Counted from the stretch's first letter, positions 32,684-42,209 are shown. The stretch is DNA of 45,417 nucleotides from Peribacillus butanolivorans (GCF_001273755.1 NZ_LGYA01000001.1:3132876-3178292), one strand, 5' to 3'. A program made the numbers and translations. The notes: generated by a model not told the origin, from the letters alone.

Positions 32684-33454
32684 CTACACATCTCCCTCTT
32701 TCAAAATGGACCAAATTAATTGATTAAGATCCTGTTCCATGTGCTTCCCTATAGGAAGCTTAGTTATTTCATTCTTTATGGAAGGTAATTTCCCTTCCAA
32801 AAACTCAAGACTTTTTATACTTTCATGTTTTGAAAATTCTTCTTTTTGTTTTGCTGTAAATATTCGCGTCATTCTGCTTTTCATTTCCTTATCAATTAAT
32901 ACGGAATCGAGTAATTCCCAAACGCATAAAGGTGGAAGGGCTCTAAACAGGATTAAATATTGCAGTACTAAATAGGAACGATAAACTTGTACCCATGTTT
33001 TCAGCACTTTTTTTTCGGAACTACTTGTTTTTGTCAATTGCTGAAGATTGCCTGTCATCATCCGGTAGTAATGATGTACTAGAGCCTTTTTGGAATAGCA
33101 TTCTTCGATTAACCCCTTCATCACCCGACAATAATCCGGTTGAACAATCAGTTGGATGGGTGACTGAAATAATTCAAATAGTGCGGGATTGCTCTTTAAC
33201 GTTAGCCGTGATGTTTTAAATAGATCCCAGCCTTCCACGTCACAAAAGCCTTCATTCAATTGAATCACTTCGTCGGGTTGACTAAGTGAGAGATAGGATC
33301 GCCTATCATTATGAACATATATAAACCGGACATCAATATCTGAATTGGCTGATGATAAACCAAAAGAATGGCTGCCAGTTACAGCAGCCATTAATATTGT
33401 GATATTCTTTTTCTTTTCTAGGTTTCTCAAAATTGAAATAAGGTTTTCTTTCAT
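32684..33454 (-). CDS. Nucleotidyltransferase-fold protein (YcgL-like)
   Basis: 256-aa protein. The nucleotidyltransferase core is near the N-terminus: VTGSHSFGLSSANSDIDVRF gives the GSxxxG...DxD pattern, followed by an alpha-helical region with LIEECYSKKALVHHYYRMMT and KTWVQVYRSYLVLQYLILFR. Resembles the large Bacillus family of stand-alone nucleotidyltransferases such as YcgL; targets unknown. Together with the rhodanese gene it interrupts what would otherwise be a direct ypcP-dynA neighbourhood, and dynA lies only 18 nt upstream, suggesting it may be read through from dynA. Confidence 0.88.
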   Translation of the reverse strand: MKENLISILRNLEKKKNITILMAAVTGSHSFGLSSANSDIDVRFIYVHNDRRSYLSLSQPDEVIQLNEGFCDVEGWDLFKTSRLTLKSNPALFELFQSPIQLIVQPDYCRVMKGLIEECYSKKALVHHYYRMMTGNLQQLTKTSSSEKKVLKTWVQVYRSYLVLQYLILFRALPPLCVWELLDSVLIDKEMKSRMTRIFTAKQKEEFSKHESIKSLEFLEGKLPSIKNEITKLPIGKHMEQDLNQLIWSILKEGDV

Positions 33455-33472
33455 AAACGAACCTCGTTTCTA

Positions 33473-36400
33473 TTACAAATGCATTTTTTCCAATTCAATT
33501 ACAGCCTTTTCATAATACGGTAAATCAACCTTTTCTTCTAAGGCTGCACGTAAGCCTGCGAAAATATCCGATATTTCCGTTTTATATTCTTTTTGAATGG
33601 AAAGTAACTCTTGATCAAGAATTTCCGTATACATTTCGAATATTCTCCCACCTTGCTCTTTTACATATATAAGGGCAGGTTCATCCAAACGCTGCTGAAG
33701 TCCCTCGCTCATTTTCACTTTCTCATTTTTTTCAAAGAAAGCCTTTGGATTTTTAAACAGCGCCAATTCTTTTTTGAATTCACTCGTGTCTAATTGGACA
33801 AAAGCACCCGAAAATTCAAGGGAATCCCTCTCATTTGGTTCATATGGCTGTAACGAAAGAGTTTTTCTTACTTTCTGTATCTGCTGAAGCAATCCGACTT
33901 GTTTCTCATTCAATAATTTATTGACGAACATTTCAGTCCTTAACGCCGTAGCACGCATTTCCTGTGCAAGGTCAAAGCCTAGTGCTTCTAATAAATTCTT
34001 TAATGCTTGTTTAAGGACCAGCTTCAGATCCTGCCCATCGTCTTTAATGACAGCCGGATTGAAAGATTCCTTGAAGAAATCATTAAACCGGAAAAATACG
34101 CGTTGTTTACTATAGAAAGTCAATTCATCAATCTCTTTTTTCAATCGTTGTTTTTCGGCGTCTCCTCTAATGACTTCCAGAAGACCAGAAATAGACTGCG
34201 CCTCAAGAGCGAGAGTCTCGAGCGCTTTTTGTTTCGCTTTTTCATCCTGCTTGGACGCTGTAATAACATCTCGAAGCAGTTCTTCTGTTCTTTTTACAGC
34301 AGCCTGCGCTGATTCAATTGCCAGTCCTGTTAAGTCGTTCTCGATGAAAGAATCAAATTGTAATTGGAATTCCGAAATTCCACTATTAGGAAGGAAAGAG
34401 TGCATAAATGAACCTGGAATTTGTTTTTCTATTAATGCTCCCTTACTTGTAAGCGGGAACAGCTTTGGAAAACGGATTCCGAATCCATTTAATTGATCTT
34501 TCACATAATCCATAACTTCGTCCAGTTCGTCAGTAGTTTGAGCAAGATCGACCGCATTGACTATAAAGAACATCTTATCCATAGCAAAGGAATCTTTCAC
34601 TCGCCCAAGTTGGATTAGGAACTCCCGATCTGCCCGAGAGAATGGGTGATTATAATAGGTCACAAAAAGAATGGCATCAGAATTCTTAATATATTCGAAA
34701 GCAGCACCAGTATGCCGAGCATTTATTGAATCCGCTCCAGGAGTGTCAACAAGTACCATTCCCTGCTTTGTCATTTCACAGTCATAACGCAATTCAATCA
34801 AATCAACGAGACACGATTTGGACTCTTCGGCAGCAAAACGTTTAAACCCTTCAAGGTCCACTGTGATGACCTTTCCTAAATCACTTTTGTGAGGAGGCAA
34901 TCCTTGATAAAAAGCCCTCAGGAAAGATAGATGCGTTTTCCCTTTATCCACTTCACCTGCTGTTTCAATGATCTGTCCGGCAAGATGGTGAGCCTCATCG
35001 AGTGATTTTGCTGTCTTACCAAAAGCAACTAAAGCTAAGGTTACATCTTCTAGCAGCATAGCTTCGGTTTTTAATTTAACTGTTGCCGTACCATGTGGAT
35101 GCTCAGCATCAGATGACATGATTTTGTTAATGGCAGCAGTAGTAGGATTTGGCGAAACAGGAAGAACGCTTTCTCCCATTAACGCATTTGCAAATGAAGA
35201 TTTGCCTGCACTAAATGCACCGAATAGCGCAACCGTGAAAGTCTGCTTTTCTAGTCGGTTTGCCTTATCTGTTAATTCTTTATAAAGTGATTGAAAACCT
35301 TTCAAAGGTTGAATTAGTTTGGCTGCCTGCTGTAAATTTGATGCAGTCTCCATTAACTTTTCCTTCCCACGTAAATCTATCGTATTAGATAATGGAACGC
35401 CTACAGTTGATTCTGCTACCTTTGTTTCGATTTCAAGATCCGCCGCATGTAGTTCGTTTGCCTGCTTAGCCCTATTGTCATCATTCGTGTTCATAATTTT
35501 GACTGTAATATTTTTTTCTTCTTCATCCCATTCAGTCAAAAGTGTCTCGACATAACGCTCATCCATTAGCGATACCGTTTGATTAGCAATACCCTCTAAT
35601 TGTTCTGTTTGGGACTCGATTTCTGCATTCATCGCTGCGGTAACTTTGAGGGCTTCCGCAAATTCAGCAAAACCTTCAAGTTCATTATCGATGGATATCG
35701 TCTGTTGCTCCACTATACCCTGCATGACAGCAATCATGCTGTGCAAAAATTCTTCAGCTTCATCACGTGCCTTTTTTTTGATAGAAGAGGCCAAATCATT
35801 TGTATAGTTTAAAACGTATTCACCTGTAATATTGACTTGGGGCTTTAAAGAATTTTTTATGTAAGCTTCTGTCACCTCGATGTGTAGGGCCTGAGCTTTA
35901 CTTTCAAGCGTTGGGTCATGGACTTCAGCTTCAGTAAGGGTTTTAACCGCTAACTCTTTAAGATGCCATTCAAGCTGGGTTTTGACCTTCTCTTGTAAAT
36001 CTGCCAAGAATACGTTAAGACGCTCCTCGCGCTCGGCCTCCGTTTTTTTCTTGGCAAATAATAGCCCCATTTTAAAATCGGGCTGTGCTGATTCCAAGAA
36101 TGATTTACCTAGGTCCCGTGTAGCCGCCGGCATGATGTAAGCACTTTTCAAAATGGTTTCTAAATCTTTGGCAAATTGCACCTTTACATTCTCTAAACGT
36201 TCTGTTAATGATTTTTTTCCCTTTATAAGGCTGTCCACTTTATTTGTTAGGTCGATTCGCTCTTCATATGGAAGTTCTGATAAAACTTCAAATTCACTGG
36301 CATGATCCTCTTCATACTGTTCCTTCAGCCAAATAAGGTGTCTTTCGATTAGGGCCTTTGCCGATTGCATTATGGCATCTTTCCCATCATTTTGACCTTT

Positions 36401-37183
36401 CTCTGCCATTTCATATATAAATTGACGAACGGTTTCGATTTCATTCTCGCTATTGTTCAAGTCTCTGACTGATGTATAAAATATTCCATCAGGGTATACA
36501 TTCCAGTTTGCAAATGCTTCAGAAACAGATAATTTAAAATCTTGGAAGCTGAGCTCATTTTCATCATGTTTATCAATCATATTGATAATTAAATATGTTG
36601 GTTTTTCCGCTTCTAACAATTCTTTAGTAAAAAGAAAGTTCACTTCTGATTGAACATGATTATAATCCATAACATAGAAGACTACATCAGCAAGATGCAA
36701 GGCCGATTCAGTAGAAACTCTATGTGCATCATCTGTCGAATCAATCCCTGGCGTATCCATGATGGCACATGACTCTGGCAGTGAAAACTGATTGGAGCTT
36801 ATTGTTATTGCCGATACTGAATCACCATCTTTAGCAAATTTCTTTACCTCTTTAAAATCATAAGGTGCGGGAAATACAACCGGTGCCTGATGATGATAAA
36901 AGACTTTGGCATAGTCCTCCCCTTTTTGAACCTTAACCGTATTGGCACTCGTTGGAATCGGACTTGAAGGCAATACTTGATCATCTAGGAAGAAGTTGAT
37001 CATGCTTGATTTCCCCGCTGAAAAATGCCCGCAAAAAGCAATGATAAATTCCTCATTTTTTACTTTCATGATTAGCTGTTTCAGTTTATCAGCATTGCTT
37101 GTATCTCCTGCTGATTGAAATTTCTCATACATGGCAGTCAAAATCCCCAATTTAGACTGTTGCTTTAACGTTTCTTGAATCAT
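33473..37183 (-). CDS. dynA: Two-headed bacterial dynamin-like protein DynA
   Basis: 1236-aa tandem dynamin-like GTPase. Head 1: P-loop GHFSAGKSS (52-60), switch I PIPTSANTVK, DTPGIDS and NMIDKHD. Head 2: P-loop GAFSAGKSS (about 652-660), NPTTAAINK, DTPGADS and NAVDLAQ. Each is followed by long helical stalk/neck sequence. This is the layout of B. subtilis DynA (YpbR), which fuses membranes and helps cells survive membrane damage, phage and antibiotics. No membrane helix; binds membranes peripherally by hydrophobic paddle loops. ATG with no strong Shine-Dalgarno seen directly upstream (sequence ATTAAGGGGTATGGATTC supplies AAGGGG). Full length and both heads intact. Confidence 0.96.
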   Translation of the reverse strand: MIQETLKQQSKLGILTAMYEKFQSAGDTSNADKLKQLIMKVKNEEFIIAFCGHFSAGKSSMINFFLDDQVLPSSPIPTSANTVKVQKGEDYAKVFYHHQAPVVFPAPYDFKEVKKFAKDGDSVSAITISSNQFSLPESCAIMDTPGIDSTDDAHRVSTESALHLADVVFYVMDYNHVQSEVNFLFTKELLEAEKPTYLIINMIDKHDENELSFQDFKLSVSEAFANWNVYPDGIFYTSVRDLNNSENEIETVRQFIYEMAEKGQNDGKDAIMQSAKALIERHLIWLKEQYEEDHASEFEVLSELPYEERIDLTNKVDSLIKGKKSLTERLENVKVQFAKDLETILKSAYIMPAATRDLGKSFLESAQPDFKMGLLFAKKKTEAEREERLNVFLADLQEKVKTQLEWHLKELAVKTLTEAEVHDPTLESKAQALHIEVTEAYIKNSLKPQVNITGEYVLNYTNDLASSIKKKARDEAEEFLHSMIAVMQGIVEQQTISIDNELEGFAEFAEALKVTAAMNAEIESQTEQLEGIANQTVSLMDERYVETLLTEWDEEEKNITVKIMNTNDDNRAKQANELHAADLEIETKVAESTVGVPLSNTIDLRGKEKLMETASNLQQAAKLIQPLKGFQSLYKELTDKANRLEKQTFTVALFGAFSAGKSSFANALMGESVLPVSPNPTTAAINKIMSSDAEHPHGTATVKLKTEAMLLEDVTLALVAFGKTAKSLDEAHHLAGQIIETAGEVDKGKTHLSFLRAFYQGLPPHKSDLGKVITVDLEGFKRFAAEESKSCLVDLIELRYDCEMTKQGMVLVDTPGADSINARHTGAAFEYIKNSDAILFVTYYNHPFSRADREFLIQLGRVKDSFAMDKMFFIVNAVDLAQTTDELDEVMDYVKDQLNGFGIRFPKLFPLTSKGALIEKQIPGSFMHSFLPNSGISEFQLQFDSFIENDLTGLAIESAQAAVKRTEELLRDVITASKQDEKAKQKALETLALEAQSISGLLEVIRGDAEKQRLKKEIDELTFYSKQRVFFRFNDFFKESFNPAVIKDDGQDLKLVLKQALKNLLEALGFDLAQEMRATALRTEMFVNKLLNEKQVGLLQQIQKVRKTLSLQPYEPNERDSLEFSGAFVQLDTSEFKKELALFKNPKAFFEKNEKVKMSEGLQQRLDEPALIYVKEQGGRIFEMYTEILDQELLSIQKEYKTEISDIFAGLRAALEEKVDLPYYEKAVIELEKMHL

Positions 37184-37373
37184 GAATCCATACCCCTTAA
37201 TCTATCGTCATTTTAATAATCTTATTGTAAACGATTTCGATTGTTATTCATACCGAAAGCTTTTAGTTTTACTATATGAATTCTTACAAAACGTGTTCAG
37301 AAAACAAAAAAATCCACCGATTGGTGGGTTCCACTTTGTTTGTTTACAACTTCGTAATTACTTTCTGATTGCA
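37184..37373. other. dynA upstream region
   Basis: Contains the dynA promoter zone and a minus-strand terminator-like hairpin (CCACC and GGTGG with T-tract, 37307-37327). A 64-codon plus-strand frame here is not supported. Confidence 0.4.
37307..37327 (-). terminator. Terminator ahead of dynA
   Basis: CCACC and GGTGG with a 4-base loop, followed on the minus strand by ATTTTTTTG. With the hairpin at 37374-37401 it forms a tandem stop for the microprotein transcript. Confidence 0.6.
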
Positions 37374-37401
37374 TAAAAAAACCAGGTAATTTACCTGGTT
37401 G
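37374..37401 (-). terminator. Terminator overlapping the end of the microprotein gene
   Basis: AACCAGGTAA and TTACCTGGTT pair almost without loop; T7 follows on the minus strand. The stop codon of the 52-aa frame lies inside the stem. Confidence 0.8.
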
Positions 37402-37549
37402 TAGGAGATGGGTTATATGTAGCTCGGTTTTCAATTGTTGACTCCGTATAAGCTTTTACTGCCTTTGCCGGTTTTTGAATATTACTTAATACATGTTTCA
37501 TCACAAAACTATATGTAGCGATTGTCAATAAAATGAATAACCAGACCAT
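37391..37549 (-). CDS. 52-aa membrane microprotein, probably iron-regulated
   Basis: Minus-strand frame of 52 codons: MVWLFILLTIATYSFVMKHV, then LSNIQKPAKAVKAYTESTIE, ending NPSPTTR. One N-terminal membrane helix (residues 2-20) is followed by a basic, then polar tail, so it is a small single-span protein, tail probably cytoplasmic. Start choice: ATG 37549 has AGAGG 12 bases upstream; an ATG at 37561 (four codons earlier) abuts that site. A SigA promoter (37643-37671) with two Fur-box-like dyads lies upstream and a terminator directly after, making a complete one-gene unit. Too short for standard gene callers. Family not recognised. Confidence 0.6.
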   Translation of the reverse strand: MVWLFILLTIATYSFVMKHVLSNIQKPAKAVKAYTESTIENRATYNPSPTTR

Positions 37550-37615
37550 TACGAACACCATCCTCTTTTATATTGGGTAGCTTTTAAGTTTCAAAAATAT
37601 TTATCAGTAAGTGAA

Positions 37616-37630
37616 TGAGAATAATTTTCA
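37616..37630. promoter_or_regulatory. Fur-box-like site 2
   Basis: TGAGAAT-A-ATTTTCA, a 7-1-7 dyad two bases off TGATAATNATTATCA. It sits just after the expected transcription start. Confidence 0.5.
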
Positions 37631-37642
37631 TCTTCAATTAGA

Positions 37643-37671
37643 ATCTTATCACGAACGATAATCATTTTCAA
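37643..37671 (-). promoter_or_regulatory. SigA promoter of the microprotein gene
   Basis: On the minus strand TTGAAA, exactly 17 bases, TAAGAT. Site 1 of the Fur-like pair overlaps its -35 and spacer. Confidence 0.6.
37656..37670. promoter_or_regulatory. Fur-box-like site 1
   Basis: CGATAAT-C-ATTTTCA, two mismatches to the Bacillus 7-1-7 consensus. Overlaps the promoter above. Confidence 0.55.
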
Positions 37672-37691
37672 TAAGAAAAATGAAACTTTTA

Positions 37692-38225
37692 TTATTTTTG
37701 CTTAAAAACTGTAGAATATTCTGTGTGTGTTTTTAAAGCCTTCTCTTCCAAGGGGATTCTCACCGCCATCATCCAGGCGTTCAACAAACTAAAAATAATA
37801 GCTGTATAATAAGCATTGAATAATAAGGAAATGACGATAATCTCCGTTGCTACAATGAGATAGTTAGGATGTTTGAAGTATTTATAAGGGCCTTTAACTA
37901 CAACTTCGGCATTTGGCACCACTATGATTTTCGTATTCCAATGTTTTCCTAGTGAACTGATTACCCAAACCCTGCCTGACTGAGCAATGAGAAAAAGAGT
38001 CAACCAGATCGGCCAAAGCGTAGCAATTTTCCTTTCATAGACCATTACCTCGATAGTGAGTACAATAAAAAAACTCAGGTGCATCAGAACCATCCACCGA
38101 TAATGGGACTCACCGAACTCAACAGCCCCCTCCATTTTCAACTGCTTTTCGTTTTGTTTTGCAAGATATAATTCAACAAGACGCTGAATAGCAATCAGCG
38201 CAATAAAAATGGTGAAAATCATCAT
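37692..38225 (-). CDS. ypbQ: Isoprenylcysteine carboxyl methyltransferase-family protein YpbQ (BpsB-like)
   Basis: 177-aa membrane methyltransferase. The stop of bcsA and this start overlap as ATGA (ATG 38225), classical translational coupling. Several membrane helices; the C-terminal active-site zone reads VVKGPYKYFKHPNYLIVATE and IPLEEKALKTH, matching ICMT proteins (RHPxY...E, SAM binding). In B. subtilis YpbQ/BpsB O-methylates the alkylpyrones made by the type III polyketide synthase encoded next to it. The neighbouring gene here is that synthase. Confidence 0.92.
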   Translation of the reverse strand: MMIFTIFIALIAIQRLVELYLAKQNEKQLKMEGAVEFGESHYRWMVLMHLSFFIVLTIEVMVYERKIATLWPIWLTLFLIAQSGRVWVISSLGKHWNTKIIVVPNAEVVVKGPYKYFKHPNYLIVATEIIVISLLFNAYYTAIIFSLLNAWMMAVRIPLEEKALKTHTEYSTVFKQK

Positions 38226-39310
38226 TTCCACCTCATTAACACTAGTTCTGAAGAAAACCCTGGCCCCAATGCAGCTGCCAAGCCATATTCACCTATATTC
38301 CCGCCACGAATCATGAATCTTTCTAGTACATACAAAATCGTAGCCGAAGACATATTTCCGAACTCCCTCAATATACCCATTGACTCTGCTGTCATGCTTT
38401 CATTAAATCCCAGAGCTTCGTGATAGGCATCGATTACTTTTTTTCCGCCTGGATGCGCTATAAAATCTTTCACATCCCCCAGCATCAATCCATTCTCCAC
38501 TAAAAAAGATTCCACGTTAGGTTTAAGCCAATCTTTGATAATGGTTGGAATATCTTTTGAAAAAACCACGTACAACCCTTGATCTTTAACTTCCCACCCC
38601 ATTACATCCAACGAATTTGGCATAAGCGTTGATTGTGAATCTAAAAATTTTAAATGCTGATCTTTTTTCGAGAACTTTTCAGCTGACACTTCATCACCAC
38701 AAATTAAAACGCAGCTAATTCCATCAGAAAATAAGGATGTTCCAATTAAATTGCTCTTGGAAATATCGTTTCTTTGAAAGGTTAAGCTACACAATTCCAC
38801 ACTTAATACTATGACCTTTGCTTTCGGATATGCTTTACAATATTCAAAAGCACGCGTTAGCCCACTCGCTCCCCCCGCACACCCTAGCCCCCATATGGGA
38901 ATTCTTTTTGTATGTGGGTTAAAAGGAAGTTCATTCATTATTCTTGCATCAATGGTAGGAGTAGCCATCCCTGTACTTGATATATAAAAGAAGGCATCAA
39001 GCTCACTTGGCTGCAGTTTATCTTTTAAAAATTCAGTGTTAGCTAAACATTTTTCAATTGCTTCTTTACCAAACTCGACTGCTTGTTTAATATATATATC
39101 ATTCTTTTCCGCAAACGTATGTTCCTCTCTGAACCAATCAAGATCATTTGAAAAATAACGATTTTCGACTTGGCCATTTTTAAATGCCCGCAATAATCGT
39201 TCAATATTCTTAAAAGAGGAACCAAAGATTTCCCTGGAAAATTCCATGATCTTTTCCTGTGAAAGTAAATAAGGAAGTTTTATATGAGATGCGGATAATA
39301 AATATGGCAT
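38222..39310 (-). CDS. bcsA: Type III polyketide synthase (BcsA/BpsA, chalcone-synthase-like)
   Basis: 362-aa enzyme. The start is ATG 39310 with AAGGGGTGG upstream; the frame's first ATG (39352) lacks a site. Thiolase fold with catalytic Cys in GLGCAGGASGL, His in FIAHPGGKKVID and Asn in EFGNMSSATILYVLE, the Cys-His-Asn triad. Condenses long-chain acyl-CoA with malonyl-CoA to alkylpyrones; with YpbQ they are methylated. Role in spore or membrane lipids has been suggested. First gene of a two-gene operon. Confidence 0.95.
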   Translation of the reverse strand: MPYLLSASHIKLPYLLSQEKIMEFSREIFGSSFKNIERLLRAFKNGQVENRYFSNDLDWFREEHTFAEKNDIYIKQAVEFGKEAIEKCLANTEFLKDKLQPSELDAFFYISSTGMATPTIDARIMNELPFNPHTKRIPIWGLGCAGGASGLTRAFEYCKAYPKAKVIVLSVELCSLTFQRNDISKSNLIGTSLFSDGISCVLICGDEVSAEKFSKKDQHLKFLDSQSTLMPNSLDVMGWEVKDQGLYVVFSKDIPTIIKDWLKPNVESFLVENGLMLGDVKDFIAHPGGKKVIDAYHEALGFNESMTAESMGILREFGNMSSATILYVLERFMIRGGNIGEYGLAAALGPGFSSELVLMRWK

Positions 39311-39829
39311 GAACCCACCCCTTAATATACATGATATGGTTAATATACCCACAATAACCCATTTAATGCTTTAACGATAAATAGTGATATATATATGTTT
39401 TTTATAAATATTTTGTTTTTTTCATTTTATAAAATAGGTAAAAAAAACTATATATTTGATAAGATATTCAAAACCTTCTCTTTTTTCTAATCAGCCTTCG
39501 AACAGGAAACCATCAGCGTGCGAATTGGCATGACAGTTGATTTCCGAGGAAGGTTTTTCATTGAGGAACTAGTGGATGCATGAGTAAAATAGTCGAGCCA
39601 TGTTTGGTATCCCTCTAGAAGGAGAAATGCTTGACTCATTTGCACTGAGCTTGGCAATATGCTAGCTGTTAATATAGCAGCATCCTTAATTATGGATATT
39701 ACCCCTCCAACCGTTCTTGTCGGTCAAATATACGGCTTTAATCAAGTAATCATTTTCCCGATTATACTGAATGGGACCCATAAGATTCATTTTTATCTTG
39801 ATGATTGAAATGTAGTTTTTAAACATAAA
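39311..39829. other. Gap upstream of bcsA
   Basis: About 520 bases. The plus strand carries a coding-like run near 39490-39580 (QETISVRIGMTVDFRGRFFI, then EELVDA before TGA) and further words to 39810 without an intact frame. Origin unknown; possibly a gene relic. Confidence 0.35.
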
Positions 39830-39830
39830 A

Positions 39831-39861
39831 CCCCCCTTACCTTCACAAGCGGTAAGGGGGG
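39831..39861. terminator. Terminator of the zinc-ribbon gene
   Basis: CCCCCCTTACC and GGTAAGGGGGG pair exactly over a 9-base loop; on the minus strand TTTTATG follows. It lies 3 bases after the zinc-ribbon stop. Confidence 0.8.
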
Positions 39862-39864
39862 CCT

Positions 39865-39999
39865 TCATTCTTCCTTCTTTATTGAGGATTGGTTTTGTAC
39901 TTGTATAATGATATTTTGAAATTCCTCTTTTCCGCACACACGGCATCTAAATTCCTGATTTAATATAGTTCGACAATGAATACAATATTTTTTTTCCAT
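39865..39999 (-). CDS. 44-aa zinc-ribbon microprotein
   Basis: Minus-strand frame of 44 codons: MEKKYCIHCRTILNQEFRCR, VCGKEEFQNIIIQVQNQSSI, then KKEE and TGA. Two CxxC pairs nine residues apart make a minimal zinc ribbon. A weak AAGTGATAG site precedes ATG 39999 and a strong terminator follows at once, so it is a complete transcription unit. Missed by length-limited gene finding. Similar tiny zinc ribbons are known in Bacillus, functions unknown. Confidence 0.55.
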   Translation of the reverse strand: MEKKYCIHCRTILNQEFRCRVCGKEEFQNIIIQVQNQSSIKKEE

Positions 40000-40159
40000 C
40001 TCTATCACTTACTTTCTTGTATAGATACTATCAATATATTCAAAAAGTGAAGAGAGTTTCCTTTTATCTGTTAAATCTTTTTTTCATTATAATTAGAATT
40101 CTCTGGAGGGCTTTCTTTCAATCCGGTAATGTTTTAATAACCAATCAGAATAAAAAAAT
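40000..40159. other. Short gap
   Basis: Contains the presumed promoter of the zinc-ribbon gene. Nothing else recognised. Confidence 0.3.
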
Positions 40160-40199
40160 ACTGCCTCAAACGCAAAAATATCTGTGCGTTTGAGGCAGT
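40160..40199. terminator. Terminator of xpt-pbuX
   Basis: ACTGCCTCAAACGCA and TGCGTTTGAGGCAGT are exact complements; on the minus strand ATTTTTTTATT follows. Confidence 0.9.
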
Positions 40200-40239
40200 T
40201 TACTCTAAGGTATAAATCTATCAGCTTTTTCGAAACTAT

Positions 40240-41553
40240 TTAGGCTACTTTCCGTCCTTCGATACGTGCTTCTTTCACTTTCCCGTTTGCAGGAACGATA
40301 TTGAAAACAATATTCAAGAAAATAGCAGTCAAACTTCCTGCCACAATTCCGTTATCCGTTAAAATTTGGATACTTTCTGGAATTTGAGCAAATAGCTCAG
40401 GAACAACCGTTACCCCAAGTCCCATACCTACTGAACATGCGATAATCAATAAATTTTCTTGGGAAGCAAAGTCTACTTTGCTTAACATTTTAATTCCTGC
40501 TGCAATAACCATTCCGAACATGGCTACCATTGCTCCGCCTAATACAGATGAAGGAATAATGGTTGTGAACGCACCAATTTTAGGAACAAATCCTATCAAA
40601 ATAAGCATGCCAGCTGCTGTATATATGACATTTCTTGTCTTAATACCGGACAATTGAATAAGACCGACATTTTGTGAAAATGCCGTATAAGGAAATGCAT
40701 TAAACAAACCGCCTAGCATGATCGCAATCCCCTCAGAACGATATCCACGTGCTAGGTCATCTTCTGAAATCTCTTTATCTGTAATTTCCCCTAATGCATA
40801 ATAAACACCTGTTGATTCCACTAAGCTAACTATTGCCACCAATGTCATTGTAATAATAGCTGTAATGTTAAATGTCGGAGTTCCAAAGTAGAAAAAATGA
40901 GGTAAATGCAACCAAGTAGCACTTGCTACTGAGCTAAAATCCACTTTACCCAGGAAGAAAGCTACAAATGTTCCGACTAGTAAACCTAATAAAATAGAAA
41001 TAGAACGAACAAATCCCGTTGAGAATTTATACATAAAAATGATAAATAACAATGTTCCAAAACCAAGACCCACATTATTCAAGGCACCGAAATCAGCTGC
41101 ACCTTGGCCGCCCCCCAGATTGTTAATCGCAACTGGAATGAGAGTGATTCCGATAATCATAACTACTGATCCTGTAACAACAGGAGGGAAAAATCTTGCC
41201 AACTTACCAAAAAACTTACTTATTATAACCACAATCAATCCTGAGACCAAAATGGCTCCATAAATGGTAGTGACTCCATATTGGGTACCAACCGCAATCA
41301 TTGGGCTAACTGCTGTGAATGTGCAGCCAAGAACGACTGGCAGCCCAATTCCAAAGAATTTATTTTTCCACACTTGTAATAAGGTTGCTATACCACACAT
41401 TAAAATATCAATCGATACTAAATAAGTTAACTGAGCTGCCGTTAAACCCAACGCCCCACCGACTATCAGGGGAACAACAATCGCACCTGCATACATCGCA
41501 AGTACATGTTGTAATCCTAAAGAAGCAACTTTTATTGGTGATTGGTTAGACAT
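40240..41553 (-). CDS. pbuX: Xanthine permease
   Basis: 437-aa transporter of the NCS2 family with about 13-14 membrane spans. Family words: [20 protein letters not shown] at the N-terminus, [19 protein letters not shown], and the substrate-binding [23 protein letters not shown] and [20 protein letters not shown]. Its start overlaps xpt by 8 nt, with AAGGGG in the end of xpt. Imports xanthine for Xpt to salvage. Same guanine riboswitch control as xpt. Confidence 0.96.
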   Translation of the reverse strand: MSNQSPIKVASLGLQHVLAMYAGAIVVPLIVGGALGLTAAQLTYLVSIDILMCGIATLLQVWKNKFFGIGLPVVLGCTFTAVSPMIAVGTQYGVTTIYGAILVSGLIVVIISKFFGKLARFFPPVVTGSVVMIIGITLIPVAINNLGGGQGAADFGALNNVGLGFGTLLFIIFMYKFSTGFVRSISILLGLLVGTFVAFFLGKVDFSSVASATWLHLPHFFYFGTPTFNITAIITMTLVAIVSLVESTGVYYALGEITDKEISEDDLARGYRSEGIAIMLGGLFNAFPYTAFSQNVGLIQLSGIKTRNVIYTAAGMLILIGFVPKIGAFTTIIPSSVLGGAMVAMFGMVIAAGIKMLSKVDFASQENLLIIACSVGMGLGVTVVPELFAQIPESIQILTDNGIVAGSLTAIFLNIVFNIVPANGKVKEARIEGRKVA

Positions 41554-42145
41554 TTACTGTTGCCCCTTCCTGTTCCTCAGCGAATGTTATCTCGCCGAAT
41601 TTCAACTTTGCGATTCGAGCTAGAGATTCCACCTGGAAGCCTTGTTCTCTGAGATCCTTTCCACCACTTTGGAAAGCTTTCTCAATTACAATCCCAATAC
41701 CAGCCACTTCTGCTCCAACTTGGTTACAAATATCCGCCAAACCTCGGGCTGCTTGACCAACTGCAAGAAAGTCATCGATGATCAATACCTTATCTCCTGC
41801 TTCAATATATTTATCGGACACCGTAATTGTATTCGTTTCTTGTTTAGTATAGGAATGAACAGTTGCTGTCACTAAACCTTCAGTCAAAGTCAGTGATTTA
41901 CGTTTACGTGCAAAAATTAGCGGAACTTCTAATTCTAAGGCCGCCATCAGTCCAGGTCCAATCCCTGAAGATTCAATCGTCAGTACTTTTGTTATTTCCT
42001 TCTGTTCAAAACGTTTCACAAATTCCTTACCGATTTCTTTCATCAGGATAGGATCCATTTGGTGGTTTAAGAATGAATCTACTTTTAAAATATCTTCTGA
42101 TAAAGCTTGACCCTCGGACAAGATTTTTTCCTTTAAAAGTTGCAT
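41546..42145 (-). CDS. xpt: Xanthine phosphoribosyltransferase
   Basis: 199-aa enzyme making XMP from xanthine and PRPP. Start is ATG 42145 (GGGAGG 7-8 bases upstream, [20 protein letters not shown] is the usual beginning); the longer frame runs through the riboswitch. PRPP-binding loop [17 protein letters not shown] and the preceding [19 protein letters not shown] zone match. Length standard. Co-operonic with pbuX, both under a guanine riboswitch. Confidence 0.97.
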   Translation of the reverse strand: MQLLKEKILSEGQALSEDILKVDSFLNHQMDPILMKEIGKEFVKRFEQKEITKVLTIESSGIGPGLMAALELEVPLIFARKRKSLTLTEGLVTATVHSYTKQETNTITVSDKYIEAGDKVLIIDDFLAVGQAARGLADICNQVGAEVAGIGIVIEKAFQSGGKDLREQGFQVESLARIAKLKFGEITFAEEQEGATVNV

Positions 42146-42209
42146 GAAGGTTCCTCCCAATCTTGGATGTTTATTTAACCCATAGTCATGCAGATGTTTC
42201 CCGACAAAT

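Noticed and set aside
32739..35812. Several plus-strand frames inside the dynA and nucleotidyltransferase genes
   Set aside because: Shadows of the long minus-strand genes with clear motifs.
39686..39946. 86-codon minus-strand frame
   Set aside because: It runs through the terminator and overlaps the zinc-ribbon gene in another frame; it lacks a ribosome site.
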